The notes under the pieces: model-generated
What the model was told of the DNA's origin: nothing
The model's database searches: none
The model's input: only the letters and a program-made list of their open reading frames with translations
Shown here: piece after piece, positions 1-6,189 of the stretch
How positions within the stretch are numbered: position 1 is the first letter of the stretch
Layout of the letters: each line of letters begins with the position of its first letter
Position numbers and translations under genes: made by a program
Assembly (NCBI GenBank): GCA_017381835.1
Contig: JAFOBK010000136.1
Location: forward strand, 1-23,052
Length of the DNA stretch: 23,052 nt
Origin: Oscillospiraceae bacterium
GTDB taxonomy: Bacteria > Bacillota_A > Clostridia > Oscillospirales > Oscillospiraceae
Direction of reading: 5' to 3'

Positions 1-830
1 AGAACGGCGGTAAAGTCATTGAGTTCCGTAAGTTTGCGCCTCTGACCAAGGCTCTGACTCCCCTGACTGAAGGCGTTACCCCCGAAGGCAAGTCCCTGGA
101 TGTGACCACCATCACCGCTGAAGTCAGCCAGTACGGCGACTTCATCACCATGTCCGATATGCTGGAACTGACCGCTATCGACAATGTGGTTGTGGAAGCA
201 CTGAAGCTGCTGGGCCGTCAGGGCGGTGCTACTCTGGACACCGTTGTCCGTAACATCCTGCACACCGGCACCAACGTCATGTACTGCCCCAAGATCGGTG
301 CTGACGGTGCAGAGACCGCAGTTACCTCCCGTACCAACCTGGATAACACCTGCAAGCTGACTGTCAAGGTCATTCAGAAGGCCGTTGCCAAGCTGAGAGC
401 ACAGAACGCACCTACCATCTCCGGCAAGTACGTTGCCATCATCCACCCCTACGCAGCCTACGATCTGATGCGTGACAAGGAATGGATCGATGCACACAAG
501 TACGCACAGCCCGACAACCTGTATGAAGGCGAGATCGGCGAGATTGCCGGTGTCCGCTTTGTGCAGACCACCGAAGCCAAGATCTATGAGAACGGTGTCT
601 TCGGCACCCTGATCTTCGGCGAAGGTGCTTACGGCAACACCGAGATCGCAGGCGGCGGCATGGAAACCATTGTTAAGCAGAAGGGTTCCGCCGGTACCGC
701 AGACCCCCTGGATCAGCGTTCTTCCGTTGGCTGGAAGGGCCAGAAGACCGCCGAAATTCTGGTGGAGCAGTACATGGTCCGTGTCGAGAGCAAGTCTCCT
801 GACTTCTCTGACGGTCTGGCAGCTAACTGA
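1..830 (+). CDS. Major capsid protein, N4-gp56 family (5' truncated)
   Basis: The reading frame is open from position 3, so the gene begins before the window; an internal GTG at 102 is not the start. About 275 C-terminal residues are present. They read like the N4-gp56 family of HK97-fold major capsid proteins: an early basic/hydrophobic stretch (VIEFRKFAPLT), the TEGVTPEGKSLD turn, a helix with DFITMSDMLELTAIDNVV, a LDTVVRNILHTGTNV segment, and a C-terminal half with KYVAIIHPYAAYDLM followed by FGEGAYGNTEI. The protein forms the icosahedral shell. It is followed by a GC-rich hairpin and then a small head gene, which is the common order in Firmicutes phages of this type. The family is recognised from its sequence pattern; no search was run. 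Portal, terminase and any scaffold would be expected upstream of the window. Confidence 0.88.
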   Translation, partial: NGGKVIEFRKFAPLTKALTPLTEGVTPEGKSLDVTTITAEVSQYGDFITMSDMLELTAIDNVVVEALKLLGRQGGATLDTVVRNILHTGTNVMYCPKIGADGAETAVTSRTNLDNTCKLTVKVIQKAVAKLRAQNAPTISGKYVAIIHPYAAYDLMRDKEWIDAHKYAQPDNLYEGEIGEIAGVRFVQTTEAKIYENGVFGTLIFGEGAYGNTEIAGGGMETIVKQKGSAGTADPLDQRSSVGWKGQKTAEILVEQYMVRVESKSPDFSDGLAAN

Positions 831-837
831 TTTACGC

Positions 838-866
838 GGGGGAGGTAACCCCTCCCCCTGGCTTTT
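838..866 (+). terminator. GC-rich hairpin after capsid gene, possible attenuator
   Basis: A perfect 8-bp stem (GGGGGAGG, loop TAACC, CCTCCCCC) sits 8 bases after the capsid stop codon and is followed by TGGCTTTT, a weak U-tract. The SD of the next gene (AGGAGG, 868-873) starts just beyond it. It may be a partial terminator that lowers transcription downstream of the capsid gene, or a 3'-end stabiliser of capsid mRNA. The U-tract is poor, so full termination is unlikely. Confidence 0.5.
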
Positions 867-877
867 AGGAGGATAAC

Positions 878-1099
878 ATGGCAGAAGCAAAACAGAAGAT
901 GGTTAAGGTTCGTCTTCCCAGAATGAACAAGAAGCAGCAGCCCCAGTTCGTATCCGTCAACAACTACACCTGTCTGATCAAGCCCGGTGAAGAAGTTGAG
1001 GTGCCCGACTTCGTGGCTGAAGTTCTGAGACACCGGGAAGAGATGCTGGAAGTGGTCGCAGCCTTTGAGGATGCCAACCAGCAGAGAGTGCCTAAGTAA
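878..1099 (+). CDS. Small putative head protein downstream of capsid
   Basis: A 73-residue basic protein with a strong SD (AGGAGG, five bases before the ATG). The N-terminus is Lys-rich (AEAKQKMVKVRLPRMNKK). The middle contains a short beta-type segment (VSVNNYTCLIKPGEEVEVP) followed by one amphipathic helix (DFVAEVLRHREEMLEVV). The phrase 'I-K-P-G-E-x-V-E-V-P-x-F-V-A-E-V-L' is typical of small proteins that follow capsid genes in Firmicutes phages and are usually annotated as hypothetical. A role as a capsid decoration or head-completion protein is inferred only from position and size. Hairpins lie on both sides, so its transcript level may be set separately from its neighbours. Confidence 0.75.
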   Translation: MAEAKQKMVKVRLPRMNKKQQPQFVSVNNYTCLIKPGEEVEVPDFVAEVLRHREEMLEVVAAFEDANQQRVPK

Positions 1100-1100
1100 C

Positions 1101-1127
1101 GGGGAGCAAGCATGCTCCCCATTTTTT
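1101..1127 (+). terminator. Rho-independent terminator
   Basis: Perfect 8-bp stem GGGGAGCA, loop AGCA, TGCTCCCC, followed directly by ATTTTTT. It begins two bases after the stop codon of the small head gene. The next gene's SD (AGGGGGAA) follows within 10 bases, so any terminated transcript ends just before the connector gene. Confidence 0.85.
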
Positions 1128-1144
1128 GAACAGGGGGAATTGGC

Positions 1145-1576
1145 ATGAAAGTGAGAGAGGCCATTGACCGCATTGACAGTTTGAAACATAACACCTACAC
1201 AAACGGTGAAAAAATAGAATGGCTGACCCGGCTGGACGGTCAGATCAAGCATGAGATCATCGATACCCACGAATGCGGCGAGGATGTCATCTTTAAGCCC
1301 TATCTGGAACAGGATATGGAACGGGAACTGATGATCGGTGCCCCTTATGACAGCATGTACATCCGATGGCTGGAAGCTCAGATCGACTACTATAACGGTG
1401 AAATTGCCCGGTACAACAACTCCATGATGATGTTCCAGGCAGAATACGACAACTACAAGCGGTTTTATAATCGCACGCATATGCCGATAGGATACAAAAA
1501 CAAATACTTTGGCGGTTCTTCCCAGTCTACCTATACCAAGCAGAGTATTGTTGATGTTGATATCAGGGAGGTGTAA
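1145..1576 (+). CDS. Putative head-tail connector/adaptor protein
   Basis: A 143-residue acidic, mostly helical protein. The start follows AGGGGG with normal spacing. The first 40 residues form a helix-turn-helix arrangement (VREAIDRIDSLKHNTYT, then EKIEWLTRLDGQIKHEII). A second conserved part reads LMIGAPYDSMYIRWLEAQID, followed by GEIARYNNSMMMFQ and a Tyr-rich helix ending in YNRTHMP. This pattern (helical N-terminus, 'P-Y-D-x-x-Y-x-x-W-L-x-A-Q-I-D', 'R-Y-N-N-S', 'Y-N-R-T-H-M-P') recurs in Firmicutes phage proteins located between capsid and tail genes. By position and size it could be a gp6-like ring protein that joins portal and tail, which is an inference. It is 3 bases from the next gene and probably co-translated with it. 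Confidence 0.6.
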   Translation: MKVREAIDRIDSLKHNTYTNGEKIEWLTRLDGQIKHEIIDTHECGEDVIFKPYLEQDMERELMIGAPYDSMYIRWLEAQIDYYNGEIARYNNSMMMFQAEYDNYKRFYNRTHMPIGYKNKYFGGSSQSTYTKQSIVDVDIREV

Positions 1577-1579
1577 GAA

Positions 1580-2668
1580 TTGGCAGAGAAATACAAGCAG
1601 TATATTCTGGATTTTAGGCTGCATGATGGAACCACGCACAGTGTTCCTTTCGATGTGCCTGTTGGTGATCCTGGTGTCCATTTTGGTTCTGATCGCCCAC
1701 CCGATACCGCAACTGTTTGGGTCGATCCCAACGGTGAACCTACCAGCACAGAGGATTGGGATTTTACGCTGTACAGTGGCACGACCGAAACAAAGAGAGT
1801 GGTAGTGGTTGGCGCAGAAGAGGAAAACGGTCATTCTGGTATTCTTAGGCTGAAGGATGAAAACGGAGTCTGGAGAGAAATTCCTGCTCTTGTTGGTCCC
1901 AGAGGTTTTCGAGGCGAGAAAGGTGTTCCCGGTGTTTACGTTGGTTCGGATACTCCTCCCGAAGACGCAATGGTATGGGTGAATCCCAACGGTGAGCCTA
2001 CCAGCACGGAAGACTGGGAGTTCGCCATGGAAGACGGCTCCAATGACACGAAGACCGTTGTTGTGGTTGGTGCAGAAGAATCCAACGGATACTCCGGCAT
2101 CCTTAAAGTCAAACAGGAAGACGGCACCTGGAAGGAGATCCCCGCCATTGTTGGCCGCAAAGGTGATAAGGGTGATCCGTTTGTCTATGCAGATTTTACC
2201 CCAGAGCAGCTGGAAGCACTGAGAGGCCCCCAGGGTGAACGAGGGTTCCAAGGTATCCAGGGCATTCAGGGAGAACGAGGTTTGCAGGGTGAGCGAGGTT
2301 TGCAGGGTGAGCAGGGTATTCAGGGCGAGCGAGGTTTGCAGGGCGAGCGAGGTTTGCAGGGTGAGCGAGGTTTGCAGGGTGAGCCGGGTATTCAGGGCAT
2401 TCAGGGCATTCAGGGCATTCAGGGCGTTCCCGGTGAGCGGGGTTTGCAGGGTGAGCGAGGCCCCCAGGGTATCCAAGGCATTCCGGGCATTCCGGGTGAG
2501 CAAGGCCTTCCTGGTGAGAGCGGCATTGTGACTCCTGTCAGCGGCTTCTTCACTCTTTCCGTTGACTCCGACGGAAATCTCTGGGCTTATTCCGAGGATG
2601 GCAATGCACCGAATTTGGAATATGACAGCGAAACAGGCAATCTTTATGTAGTACACGAACAGGGGTGA
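1580..2668 (+). CDS. Collagen-like tail fibre protein with duplicated module
   Basis: A 362-residue protein starting at a TTG preceded by AGGGAGGTG. Residues 1-30 are a short N-terminal segment. Residues about 31-116 and 117-202 are two copies of one module with an exact 86-residue offset; both contain [10 protein letters not shown], a VVVVGAEE strand and an EIPA(L/I)VG end, and each closes with a short Gly-X-Y stub. Residues 216-314 are 33 uninterrupted Gly-X-Y triplets dominated by GIQ, GER and GLQ, as in collagen-like phage fibres that form trimeric triple helices. The last 47 residues ([20 protein letters not shown]) look like a small C-terminal trimerisation or tip domain. Likely an elongated fibre or appendage on the virion. 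Collagen-like phage proteins are well known; the specific receptor is unknown. Confidence 0.82.
   Translation: MAEKYKQYILDFRLHDGTTHSVPFDVPVGDPGVHFGSDRPPDTATVWVDPNGEPTSTEDWDFTLYSGTTETKRVVVVGAEEENGHSGILRLKDENGVWREIPALVGPRGFRGEKGVPGVYVGSDTPPEDAMVWVNPNGEPTSTEDWEFAMEDGSNDTKTVVVVGAEESNGYSGILKVKQEDGTWKEIPAIVGRKGDKGDPFVYADFTPEQLEALRGPQGERGFQGIQGIQGERGLQGERGLQGEQGIQGERGLQGERGLQGERGLQGEPGIQGIQGIQGIQGVPGERGLQGERGPQGIQGIPGIPGEQGLPGESGIVTPVSGFFTLSVDSDGNLWAYSEDGNAPNLEYDSETGNLYVVHEQG
1670..2185 (+). repeat. Tandem 258-bp coding duplication
   Basis: Two adjacent 258-base units (1670-1927 and 1928-2185) encode the 86-residue module of the collagen-like fibre. Landmarks such as [10 protein letters not shown] and VVVVGAEE recur at exactly the same offset. 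The DNA has diverged at many third positions, so the duplication is not recent. Confidence 0.85.
2225..2521 (+). repeat. Gly-X-Y coding repeat (33 triplets)
   Basis: A 9-base-period repeat (for example GGTTTGCAGGGTGAGCGA units) encodes 33 consecutive Gly-X-Y triplets. A 72-base section (2396-2467) matches 2727-2798 in the next gene at 69 of 72 positions. Such repeats are prone to slippage and recombination. Confidence 0.9.
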
Positions 2669-2672
2669 TAAT

Positions 2673-3017
2673 ATGGCAACCGTTAAAACGTTAATTGGCA
2701 ACATTAAAGGCCCTCAGGGCGAGCAGGGCATTCAGGGCATTCAGGGTATTCAGGGTGTTCCCGGTGAGCGGGGGTTGCAGGGTGAGCGAGGCCCCCAGGG
2801 CAACCAGGGTGTTCAGGGACCTCAGGGCAGTACTGGCCCAGCGGGAAAAACACCAGTTAGAGGAACTGACTACTGGACTCCTTCAGATATTGCAGAAATT
2901 AAATCGCACTGTGATTCTATTATAGCTAGTTACAATCCTGTCGCTGTGCTTTCTGGTGTTGCTACCCCAACTTCTGATGTTGGAAACGATGGGGACATCT
3001 ATCTTGTAACGGAGTGA
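2673..3017 (+). CDS. Short collagen-like tail protein
   Basis: A 114-residue protein starting 4 bases after the first collagen-like gene; SD AGGGG overlaps the previous stop. Residues 1-12 ([12 protein letters not shown]) are an N-terminal cap often seen before phage Gly-X-Y segments. Residues 13-60 are 16 Gly-X-Y triplets, eight of which are almost identical at DNA level to those of the gene before. Residues 61-90 contain [17 protein letters not shown], a motif common in Firmicutes phage fibre proteins, followed by a short helix and a C-terminal segment with [14 protein letters not shown] character ([11 protein letters not shown]). Probably a second, shorter fibre subunit, or a fibre that shares a trimer interface with the longer neighbour. 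The precise role is not visible. Confidence 0.8.
   Translation: MATVKTLIGNIKGPQGEQGIQGIQGIQGVPGERGLQGERGPQGNQGVQGPQGSTGPAGKTPVRGTDYWTPSDIAEIKSHCDSIIASYNPVAVLSGVATPTSDVGNDGDIYLVTE
2709..2852 (+). repeat. Gly-X-Y coding repeat (16 triplets)
   Basis: Sixteen consecutive Gly-X-Y triplets. The part from 2727 to 2798 differs from 2396-2467 at three positions only, including several synonymous third positions that are identical. This indicates a recent copy or gene conversion between the two fibre genes. Confidence 0.88.
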
Positions 3018-3023
3018 TGAATT

Positions 3024-3740
3024 ATGGCAGATATTGCAAAAGCTATCGCAAAAGAAAAAGAATACCTGGCATATCGCAGAAGGGGCGAAGAACCGTATCA
3101 CTTGGCTGATGCCATTAAGGAATGCGGTTATGAAAGTCTGACGGATTATTTCAAAGCAAAATCTGAACACAATTTTGAAAAGCTGAATTTTTCCTATATC
3201 GAAAAAAAACCCAGTGAGTGTATTGATTACTTCTTTGAAATGATGGATAGACAGGAAACAGGCGTTGTTTTCATTGATTCCAACGAACGCTTTGTTTTCA
3301 GTGGAGAAAGCAAGCCCTACAATGCGGAATACTGCCAGAAAAACAACATTCCTGTTTATCCGCTTTATACAAAGGGTGGTGCTATTGTAAGCGCACCCGG
3401 CGATTTTTCCATTGGTCTTTGCTTCCCAGAAACAGTCGGTGTGGATGTGCTCTTCATTTTGGACAAGCTGAGAAAGATCTTTGGAAAGTACATGGATAAT
3501 GTGGAAGTCAGAGGTAACGACATTCTTCTGAACGGTGAAAAAATCTGCGGTTCTATCATGTATCGCAGAAATGGGATGAAATGCTTTGCTGCTCATTTCT
3601 CTTTTGATGACCATTCAGAATTGATCGAGAAAATCTGCGGAATTTCTGGTTCTATTAAAGTTCCCACAGTTATCAGCGGGTTAACCGTTGCATTGTTTAA
3701 ACAGGCGGTGAGATTATGGCTTCGGGTATACTCTACTTAA
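3024..3740 (+). CDS. Lipoate-protein ligase-like (LplA fold) protein in fibre cassette
   Basis: A 238-residue protein with GGAG SD and ATG. Residues 1-60 are a helical N-terminal part (AIKECGYESLTDYFKAK). Residues about 62-215 line up with the catalytic domain of LplA and related biotin/lipoate ligases: FEMMDRQETGVVFIDSNERFVFSG corresponds to the opening segment, YTKGGAIVSAPGDFSIG (115-131) to the RRxxGGGAVxHDxGN loop, GNDILLNGEKICGS (164-177) to the substrate and lysine segment, with Lys173 at the position of the LplA active-site lysine, and AAHFSF to the HGTLL strand. The double Arg before the Gly loop and the HGT motif are not conserved, so activity may differ. Known family role: attaching lipoate or biotin to a lysine of a target protein. 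Here it may modify a virion or host protein, or be a structural reuse of the fold. The gene overlaps the next by 25 bases. Confidence 0.62.
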   Translation: MADIAKAIAKEKEYLAYRRRGEEPYHLADAIKECGYESLTDYFKAKSEHNFEKLNFSYIEKKPSECIDYFFEMMDRQETGVVFIDSNERFVFSGESKPYNAEYCQKNNIPVYPLYTKGGAIVSAPGDFSIGLCFPETVGVDVLFILDKLRKIFGKYMDNVEVRGNDILLNGEKICGSIMYRRNGMKCFAAHFSFDDHSELIEKICGISGSIKVPTVISGLTVALFKQAVRLWLRVYST

Positions 3741-4390
3741 GACCTAGTGCGGATATTTCTGTCGGGCATATTTTATACCCAGCAGGCAGCACGGCGGCCT
3801 ATCTATTGATTAACGAAGAAGTAAGTGACAACAACTCTACTTATATTCGGTCGAATACCGGAGAAAGCTCTGCCCCAGTAACATCCAAATTTGTTTTGTC
3901 CAATTCCAACCAGCCCTCTGCGAAAAATTACATTGTTACGTCTGTAATATTAAACATCGATCCATACTGCAGTAGCACTGATGCAGGAACAGCTTATAAC
4001 GAGTTTGATTTAGAAATCGATGGTGTATCGATGGGATTTAAGAACAGTTCTGAACCTTCAAAAGAAGCTATTATATATTTTACTGAAGCAATCGCAGTAA
4101 TAAACGAGTTTTTAGCAGTAAAAGGTACTCTTCCTCCCATTAAACTAACGGTAATTTCTCATGGTGGTGCAAATACAGATACAACAAAAAGCACGAATAT
4201 TTCCATAGGTATATCTCAGGCATACTTAGCGGTATATTATGACGAAATAACCGATATTGGTATTCATCATAAAGTTAATGGTACATGGTTAGGTGCTACG
4301 GCGGCATACCAGAAACAGAGCGGTGCTTGGACGGAAATCACCGCAGAAGAAGCAAAAACCATCTTGCAGAACTCCTTCTGTACAAAGTGA
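3716..4390 (+). CDS. Putative tail fibre / receptor-binding protein
   Basis: A 224-residue protein starting inside the 3' end of the ligase-like gene (25-base overlap, SD GGCGGTGAG). It is clearly richer in A/T at third positions than the genes around it, which suggests recent acquisition as in many fibre genes. The first 180 residues are predicted mostly beta (Ser/Thr/Asn-rich, with FDLEIDGVSMGF, IKLTVISHGGA and AYLAVYYDE strands), compatible with a jelly-roll or fibre head domain. The C-terminus, KVNGTWLGATAAYQKQSGAWTEIT followed by a short acidic helix, is a common closing motif of Firmicutes phage fibre proteins (two short 'G-x-W ... Y-x-K ... G-x-W-x-E-I' hairpins). The receptor is unknown. 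Confidence 0.6.
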   Translation: MASGILYLRPSADISVGHILYPAGSTAAYLLINEEVSDNNSTYIRSNTGESSAPVTSKFVLSNSNQPSAKNYIVTSVILNIDPYCSSTDAGTAYNEFDLEIDGVSMGFKNSSEPSKEAIIYFTEAIAVINEFLAVKGTLPPIKLTVISHGGANTDTTKSTNISIGISQAYLAVYYDEITDIGIHHKVNGTWLGATAAYQKQSGAWTEITAEEAKTILQNSFCTK

Positions 4391-4402
4391 GGTGTGAGTT
4401 AA

Positions 4403-6178
4403 TTGAAGTTTTCCGAAGTAGAAGCGGTGCGAGTCCCGAACGGCAGTGTAGTGGAAATTAAAAGTAAAGGCTTGGTGATGTGGGACAACTGCATTGGTCG
4501 GTACGTTTCTTTTGGTGACAGTATTGCCGCAGGACATGCCATCAACGAAGACTGGGAAAAAGATTACGGCGAAGGATCGCAGTATGGAAGGAACGGAAAT
4601 ACTGCAACGAAATTGGTTCCTGGCTGTTATACTGACCTGATTCGTGCGGATTTAATGGAGAGAAAGGGCGGTAATATATCAGTAACGAGCTATGCAGTGA
4701 GTGGTGATACCGTTGGCGATCTGATCGATATCCTCCATCACGATGGTGTCAGAAAGACTCTGGCAAGAGCAGATTATGTTACTCTCTGTATCGGCGCAAA
4801 CGATGTGTTGCAGCCAGCTTTGATGAATATTGACCAGTACATTTACGCTGGTGATTTATCGGGTATCACTGCCATGGTTGAAGCTAACTTGGTAAGGCTG
4901 GCAGATGATAGTTATGAAAAATCCTATAGGTCACTTTTTGATTTACTGGCAAGTATCAATTACCATGCGAAGTTCGTGTTTACTACAGTTTACAATCCCT
5001 ATAAGTACCTGTGGCTGGAAGAAAGTACAAGAGAACATGATTACAAGAACGGATTCTTAGGCCCTCTTATGTGGACTGTTCCTGATGCTTTTGGTGATGT
5101 AGCAGCTAATGCTTTCAGAAGAGCGTTTATTGAAACCGATATCGTCAGAAAGCTGTTTGACAGAGTAAATGGTGTTGGTGCGTGGGCAGAAACCCATGTT
5201 ACTGCTCTGAATAATATTCTGCGAACCAAGATCAACAACTACGGGAATGCAAACTTCCTGCTGGCTGATACCAAGGCGGTGTTTGACTGTGTGCCTGACA
5301 GAGTTGTTTCTGCACCAAAACACTACAACGACCTTGTGAATGTGGAACCCACTCGCGGGTATGTAGTCGAGGATCTGGACTGGGGCCAGTTCTGGGGGAA
5401 TATTGACTGGGCGAGTGCATTATCCAATATTGGAAACATTGCCAATGAAGTGATGGACAAGGTTCTGGAACATGTTATCCTCCCGGACATTGACCCACAC
5501 CCGGAATGGTACGGACACGAAGCGATGAGGTATTGCTTTGAGGATGCATTGGGCTGGTCTACCTTGACCAAACATACCGTTTCGTTCCATGCCAACGGCG
5601 GCTCCGGAGCGATGGACGCACAGGTAGTTACTGCTCTGCCGGGCATGGCGGCTTATGTTCCGATGTGGGACTGCGCGTATACAACACCTGGAATCGGCTA
5701 TCATTTCGCAGGATGGAACACTGCGGCAGATGGCAGCGGAACCACATTCACCAAGGGCCAGGTGGTTGCTATCGAGAGCGACATGACTCTGTATGCCCAG
5801 TGGACGAATATGTGCGTTATCACAGTACGTCACTCTTACGACTCTTATCTGCATGGCGAGGGCGACACCGGCCCCATGGAGAGCTACGCTTTGTGGATCG
5901 ACGGCACCGAGCAGCCCGACCTGGGTGCTTTCCGCAACGGCCCAAGAGTAATCACGCTGCCCTATGGCTCCCAGGTGGGCGTTATTGTGCAGACAAAATC
6001 CGGTTCTGCACGGTCTTACATCACACTGAACGGCGAAAAGATTGCCGGAAATTCCAGCGATGCGCGATGGACATTCAACGTGACAGGCGATATGGACATT
6101 CACTATGAATGGAACTATTGGATTGACGGAATCACACCACAGTCTTACTGGAACTGCTATGTGACTACATACGAATAA
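4403..6178 (+). CDS. Tail-associated SGNH/GDSL hydrolase with InlB-type repeat
   Basis: A 591-residue protein starting at TTG with GAGGTG eight bases upstream. Residues 33-370 hold an SGNH hydrolase: block I FGDSIAAG with nucleophile Ser40, block II Gly near 101 (VSGDT), block III GAND at 131-134, and block V DPHPEWYGHEAM with the Asp364/His366 pair. Enzymes of this family remove acetyl or acyl groups from polysaccharides or lipids. Residues about 390-470 match the Listeria-Bacteroides (InlB B) repeat: TVSFHANGG, FAGWNTAADGSGTTF, MTLYAQW. Residues 475-591 are a beta-rich C-terminal domain (ITVRHSYDSYLHGEGD start, WTFNVTGDMDIHYEW end). Most likely a tail spike or fibre enzyme that de-esterifies host capsule or cell-wall polymer during adsorption. 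The enzymatic residues are visible; the substrate is inferred. Confidence 0.85.
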   Translation: MKFSEVEAVRVPNGSVVEIKSKGLVMWDNCIGRYVSFGDSIAAGHAINEDWEKDYGEGSQYGRNGNTATKLVPGCYTDLIRADLMERKGGNISVTSYAVSGDTVGDLIDILHHDGVRKTLARADYVTLCIGANDVLQPALMNIDQYIYAGDLSGITAMVEANLVRLADDSYEKSYRSLFDLLASINYHAKFVFTTVYNPYKYLWLEESTREHDYKNGFLGPLMWTVPDAFGDVAANAFRRAFIETDIVRKLFDRVNGVGAWAETHVTALNNILRTKINNYGNANFLLADTKAVFDCVPDRVVSAPKHYNDLVNVEPTRGYVVEDLDWGQFWGNIDWASALSNIGNIANEVMDKVLEHVILPDIDPHPEWYGHEAMRYCFEDALGWSTLTKHTVSFHANGGSGAMDAQVVTALPGMAAYVPMWDCAYTTPGIGYHFAGWNTAADGSGTTFTKGQVVAIESDMTLYAQWTNMCVITVRHSYDSYLHGEGDTGPMESYALWIDGTEQPDLGAFRNGPRVITLPYGSQVGVIVQTKSGSARSYITLNGEKIAGNSSDARWTFNVTGDMDIHYEWNYWIDGITPQSYWNCYVTTYE

Positions 6179-6189
6179 CGGAGGCATAA

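Noticed and set aside
713..2704. Long antisense open frame of 663 codons
   Set aside because: It is the mirror of the repetitive collagen-like and capsid genes; its product is a low-complexity Leu/Asn/Thr repeat and it has no SD.
2225..2852. CRISPR-like array
   Set aside because: The 9-base period encodes Gly-X-Y triplets in frame; there are no spacers of constant length.
3700..3745. Frameshift joining the ligase-like gene with the next
   Set aside because: The second gene has its own SD and ATG and a different base composition; no slippery heptamer was seen.
3716..4390. Diversity-generating retroelement target or variable repeat
   Set aside because: No reverse transcriptase, template repeat or adenine-substituted duplicate was seen for any fibre gene in the window.
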